DNA of 64,000 nt from Microlunatus elymi (lineage in GTDB: Bacteria; Actinomycetota; Actinomycetes; Propionibacteriales; Propionibacteriaceae): assembly GCF_007362775.1 (NCBI RefSeq), contig NZ_CP041692.1, positions 3,038,001 to 3,102,000 on the forward strand, read 5' to 3'. Below, piece after piece: positions 62,917-64,000 of this stretch. A program made the translations under genes and the position numbers. The number at the start of each line of letters is the position of its first letter. Within the stretch, counting starts at the first letter, position 1. Under the pieces are notes generated by a model. It did no database searches. It was not told the DNA's origin and saw nothing but the letters and a program-made list of their open reading frames with translations.

Positions 62917-64000
62917 TCACGCTGACCTTCCTGGCCGACGGCGGCCGCGGATCACGGCGATCACACAACACACCAGTGCACCGGCGGCCAGCCCGCGCTC
63001 CAGCCAGGGCGCGATCCGTACCGCAGGCGTGATCGCATCCCGCAGCGGCATGGTGACCACGGTCGAGTCGGCGGTCCGCTCCTTGGTCTGCCACTCGATC
63101 TGGCCGTCGCGGCCGATGAAGCCGGAGACGCCGTTGGTGGTGGCGACGGCGATCTCGCGCCGGGTCTCCATCGCCCGGGCCCGGGTGATCGCGAACTGCT
63201 GCGCGACCTGTCCGGTGCCGGTGTACGTGGCGTTGTTGCTCTGCACCATGAACAGCTGCGCGCCGGAGGTGATCACGGAGTAGATGGTGTCGTCGTAGGC
63301 CAGTTCGAAACAGATGGCGTCGCCGACGGTGACCTTCTGCTCCGGCCCGCCGCCCAGACTCAACGGCACCGTCAGCGCGCCCGGCTTGGTGCCGGGCACC
63401 GACTGGGCGCCGACCAGCTTCAAGATCGGGAACAGCGGCAGCAGTTGATCACGGAACGGGATCCATTCGCCGAACGGGACCAGGTTGCGCTTGTCGTAGC
63501 GGGCGATGATGCCGCGCTGGGGATCCCACCACAGGCCGGTGGTCTGCCGCTCGTCCGGGCCCGGCCCGTTCATCACCGCACCGACGAAGATCGGCACTCC
63601 GGCCCGGTCGACCGCGGACTGCACTTGATCGTGGGTGATCACGTCGGCGGTCGGGTCGATGTCGGTGGAGTTCTCCGGCCAGAGAATGAAGTCCGGCTTG
63701 GGATACTTGCCCGCGTCCACCTCGTCCATCAGGTGGTCGGTCTGTTTGACGTGGTTCGCGGTGACTGTACGCATCCGGCCGAGTGCGTCGATCCCCTTGC
63801 CCGGCACGTTGCCCTGCACGATGCCGACATAGGCCGTCTTCCCGATGCCGTCGGCCGGGTCGGGATTCCAACCACGTAAGGCCATACCGGCGCCCATCAA
63901 GATCAACCAGACCGCCAGTACCGGCACCAGGGCACGCGTCAGAACCACCCGGGTGAGCAGACCCGCAGAACGCCGCGAGCCGATGATCATGATCACCAGC
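62917..64000 (-). CDS. lnt: Apolipoprotein N-acyltransferase, C-terminal part (5' end outside window)
   Basis: The visible 360 or so residues are the carbon-nitrogen hydrolase domain plus the last transmembrane helix. The catalytic triad is visible: Glu in LWPENSTDIDP, Lys in RYDKRNLVPFGE and Cys in VGDAICFELAYDD. Lnt adds the third acyl chain to lipoproteins. A GTG at 63996 lies inside the protein, and the frame stays open through base 64000, so the N-terminal membrane domain is in the missing sequence. Confidence 0.93.
   Translation of the reverse strand, partial: LVIMIIGSRRSAGLLTRVVLTRALVPVLAVWLILMGAGMALRGWNPDPADGIGKTAYVGIVQGNVPGKGIDALGRMRTVTANHVKQTDHLMDEVDAGKYPKPDFILWPENSTDIDPTADVITHDQVQSAVDRAGVPIFVGAVMNGPGPDERQTTGLWWDPQRGIIARYDKRNLVPFGEWIPFRDQLLPLFPILKLVGAQSVPGTKPGALTVPLSLGGGPEQKVTVGDAICFELAYDDTIYSVITSGAQLFMVQSNNATYTGTGQVAQQFAITRARAMETRREIAVATTNGVSGFIGRDGQIEWQTKERTADSTVVTMPLRDAITPAVRIAPWLERGLAAGALVCCVIAVIRGRRRPGRSA

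Overview
The window is high-GC DNA from an actinomycete. The evidence is rbpA behind a GGAAC-N18-GTT (SigR/SigH-type) promoter, an imuB-dnaE2 SOS mutasome behind a perfect TCGAAC-N4-GTTCGA LexA box, many leaderless starts 6-8 nt after a TANNNT box, PrsW, FxsA and Lnt neighbours, and GTG starts. Gene content and the short palindrome that reads PEPVEGP resemble Propionibacteriales (Microlunatus-like), but that placement is inference. There is no tRNA, rRNA, CRISPR array or intact transposase. It reads as chromosome with many small dispersed palindromes and several decaying genes.

Layout. 1-6.6 kb: 5' part of a large secreted DUF11-type surface protein, a HAD phosphatase, a formylglycine sulfatase and a PrsW protease. 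6.7-12.4 kb: a 52-bp tandem repeat, then the LexA-controlled imuB-dnaE2 pair, peppered with a 23-26 bp palindromic repeat that is partly translated. 12.4-21 kb: a broken GNAT gene, a methyltransferase, an envelope two-component system with a lipoprotein, a short threonyl-tRNA synthetase behind what looks like a complete threonine-codon attenuator, and a GH106-like glycosidase. 21-33 kb: a serine hydrolase, a second PrsW protease, DUF1905 and DinB proteins, a CorA Mg/Co transporter behind a small upstream ORF, an SDR-QueA pair, a ParB-like protein with a DPPW methyltransferase, DUF6412-YidC, and a broken GNAT gene. 33-36.2 kb: VOC, GNAT and DUF5655 proteins and a Phd-VapC toxin-antitoxin module between two stretches of gene debris.

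36.2-45.7 kb: RNA ligase-like protein, DUF805 protein, PP2C phosphatase (apparently frameshifted so that it reads through an opposing peptidyl-tRNA hydrolase gene), a Clp-N protein with an autoregulated-looking HTH gene, a frameshifted polysaccharide pyruvyl transferase, a YczE/MocR divergent pair, an HhH-GPD protein and a CBS protein. 45.7-48.3 kb: a DEAD/DEAH helicase gene with at least four frame changes and an internal stop. 48.5-54.3 kb: an I36 inhibitor, lpdA, an XRE-MurA fusion, MmcQ and a GT9 glycosyltransferase; lpdA and the fusion are each followed by copies of a repeat whose hairpin stem covaries. 54.4-64 kb: a lone ctaD, a long inverted-repeat element, MscL with a zinc ribbon, pdxY, a second serine hydrolase, a TIGR02611 protein, a GDPD-MFS pair, rbpA, fxsA and the C-terminal part of lnt.

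The most interesting candidates are the thrS leader/attenuator (18275-18418), the covarying 3'-end repeat (49055-49074, 52337-52355, 52423-52441), the XRE-MurA fusion with a palindrome in its promoter, the structured corA leader, and the clustered gene decay. Coordinates were counted by hand and all family names come from motif recognition, not database searches.
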